Below are positions 15,695 to 16,744 of a stretch of DNA of 16,744 nt, piece by piece. Source of the stretch: CBCXVS01 sp965178525 (GTDB lineage Bacteria > Tectomicrobia > Entotheonellia > Entotheonellales > Entotheonellaceae); NCBI GenBank assembly GCA_965178525.1, contig CBCXVS010000168.1:1-16744 (forward strand). The letters run 5' to 3'. The notes under the pieces are model-generated. The model saw nothing but the letters and a program-made list of their open reading frames with translations. It was not told where the DNA came from and searched no databases. Every line of letters begins with the position of its first letter. Position 1 is the first letter of the stretch. Both the position numbers and the translations under genes were made by a program.

Positions 15695-16744
15695 CTACCC
15701 CGTGATCTTGTCGGAGAAGTCATAATAGACGCGCAGCCAGAGAGCATAGCCAAACATGTCGGACCAGTAGAATCGTGGCGGTGTGGCCGTGGCGTCATTG
15801 TGATAGAGCAGCGGCGGGTCACGTCGCAGCCGCGCGAACGAATCGTTGGCTATCCGCGAAAGTAAGGCTTGAGCGCGGCGTTTGTTGACGTCATTCCGCG
15901 GTGCGCTGAGCGACTGTAATAAGTCGACCCACATGCGCTGGCGGTCGGGGGTAGCGCTCAAAACCGATTCCGGCACGGTGACATGGCAGCCGATGCGGAC
16001 CAGATCCGATTCCCGCATCAGCGGAATCAATACGGTGTAATAGACCCAGTACTGCGCCTTGGCCATCCCGCTGGCCACGTGGCGACATAGGTCCTCCGCC
16101 TCCTTTAACTTAGCGAAGTGGTGAAAGAACTGAATCAGGTGCATTTGGATACCAATATCCACCGGATTGGGATCGTCACCGGGATAGATGCATTGATAAT
16201 CCTTTTCTTGGGCCAACTAGGTATGGTAGAAGCCGTGATCCGTCTTATAGGCGGCTAACGTATTGAAGGCCTGTTCGAGACCGGTGCGATTGGGCTCTGA
16301 TGCCAGTCGCCACACCAGGGCGGTATCATCCGAGTCCGGGCTGATCACGCAGCCTAACGCAGGAAGATGATCTTGCTCCGGTCTGCCGAAATAGCGCACC
16401 AATCCAGTCGACTCGATTTGGCCGACAAGAAATGACCGGGCCCGATCGAGGCTGTGGCGCAGGCCCAATTTGTCGGCGTGGGGTTCGAGCAGGTCGATCA
16501 TCAAGGCTGGTAGCACCAAATCGGCCTGGTGGCGAATGGGCGGGTGAAACACGGGCTTGCGGGTATGTGACGTCAGCCAAAACCCCTTGTCATGCTGCTG
16601 TGACCGAATGGCCTTGATGGCAACGTTAGCCGCATCCTGCAGCTCCGGATGCGAGCCACCAAGGACAGCTAGACCGAAGTTCCCCTGGCAGAATAGGCGG
16701 AGGGTTAAGTAGATCAACAGGTTGGCCCAATTCAAAAGTCCATT
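15695..16744 (-). pseudogene. Squalene/terpene-cyclase-like protein, partial, in-frame TAG
   Basis: The frame enters from the window edge, so the N-terminus is missing. At least 345 further residues are coded down to TAG 15695-15697. It holds a QW-type repeat QxxxGFW (QHDKGFW, from about 16597) and DSDDTA (16336-16319), which matches the DxDD acid motif of class II terpene cyclases. Then come GFYHT, a TAG at 16217-16219, and LAQEKDYQCIYPGDDPNPVDIGIQMHLIQFF in the same frame. Both sides stay open and homogeneous, so one nonsense codon, perhaps TGG to TAG, splits a good gene. These motifs suggest the alpha-barrel fold of squalene-hopene cyclases and related prenyl-chain cyclases, acting at the membrane. 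It is smaller than SHC after the DxDD and could be a non-cyclising repeat protein. The UbiA gene follows after 4 bp. Confidence 0.6.

Noticed and set aside
1480..15697. TAG reassigned to an amino acid throughout this genome.
   Set aside because: Genes at 1480, 8047, 9376 and 15695 end at TAG where homology or the next start ends. Reading through 9376 gives unstructured sequence and 15695 would run into the UbiA start.
1..16744. tRNA, rRNA, CRISPR array, prophage or replication origin.
   Set aside because: No cloverleaf-like segment, conserved rRNA block, regular repeat-spacer pattern, phage structural gene or DnaA-box cluster was found on reading the window.

Overview
This is a stretch of bacterial chromosome with moderately high GC, except for an AT-rich island near 8.8-8.95 kb. 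It mixes about five intact genes with at least seven broken ones and the remains of two insertion sequences. I see no rRNA, tRNA, phage or CRISPR signal. The lineage cannot be fixed from the sequence. IS66, IS5-like and BrnTA remnants, a beta-propeller/di-heme protein and terpenoid-type enzymes would fit an uncultivated environmental Gram-negative with a large, IS-rich genome.

Layout. (1) 39-1280 (-): an intact NDH-2/FSP1-like flavoprotein. (2) 1480-2213 (-): a membrane-protein gene with a frameshift, also split after its third codon by a 1,005-bp IS5-like element (2214-3218). Removing the IS and one TA rejoins the reading frame to an ATG at 3228. (3) 3293-4135 (-): an intact SAM methyltransferase of tocopherol-methyltransferase type. 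(4) 4.1-6.45 kb: debris. An IS66 transposase has its N-terminal part inverted between 8-bp inverted repeats, and a DHA2-type efflux gene has lost its front half. (5) 6501-7136 (-): an intact ECF sigma factor with no anti-sigma gene beside it. (6) 7342-7857 (-): a ruined brnTA toxin-antitoxin pair with its promoter still visible. (7) 8047-8689 (-): a frameshifted small secreted protein, followed by an AT-rich control region with repeated TTATAGT/ACTATAA boxes. (8) 9376-12264 (-): a large exported beta-propeller/di-heme cytochrome c peroxidase-like protein. (9) 12714-14732 (+): a polytopic GT-C-like membrane protein interrupted by one TAG. (10) 14779-16744 (-): a UbiA-type prenyltransferase placed 4 bp after a squalene/terpene-cyclase-like gene that carries QW and DxDD motifs, is itself interrupted by one TAG, and runs off the window.

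Functional picture. The most coherent unit is the right end, where a class II cyclase-like gene and a UbiA prenyltransferase look like one transcription unit and could act on an isoprenoid-linked product. The methyltransferase at 3.3 kb resembles quinone/tocopherol methyltransferases but lies 10 kb away across IS debris, so a link is speculative.

A recurring oddity is a single in-frame TAG in four otherwise readable frames (5029, 7528, 13710, 16217). Several other genes here end naturally at TAG, so decay, sequence error or partial read-through is more likely than a reassigned code.
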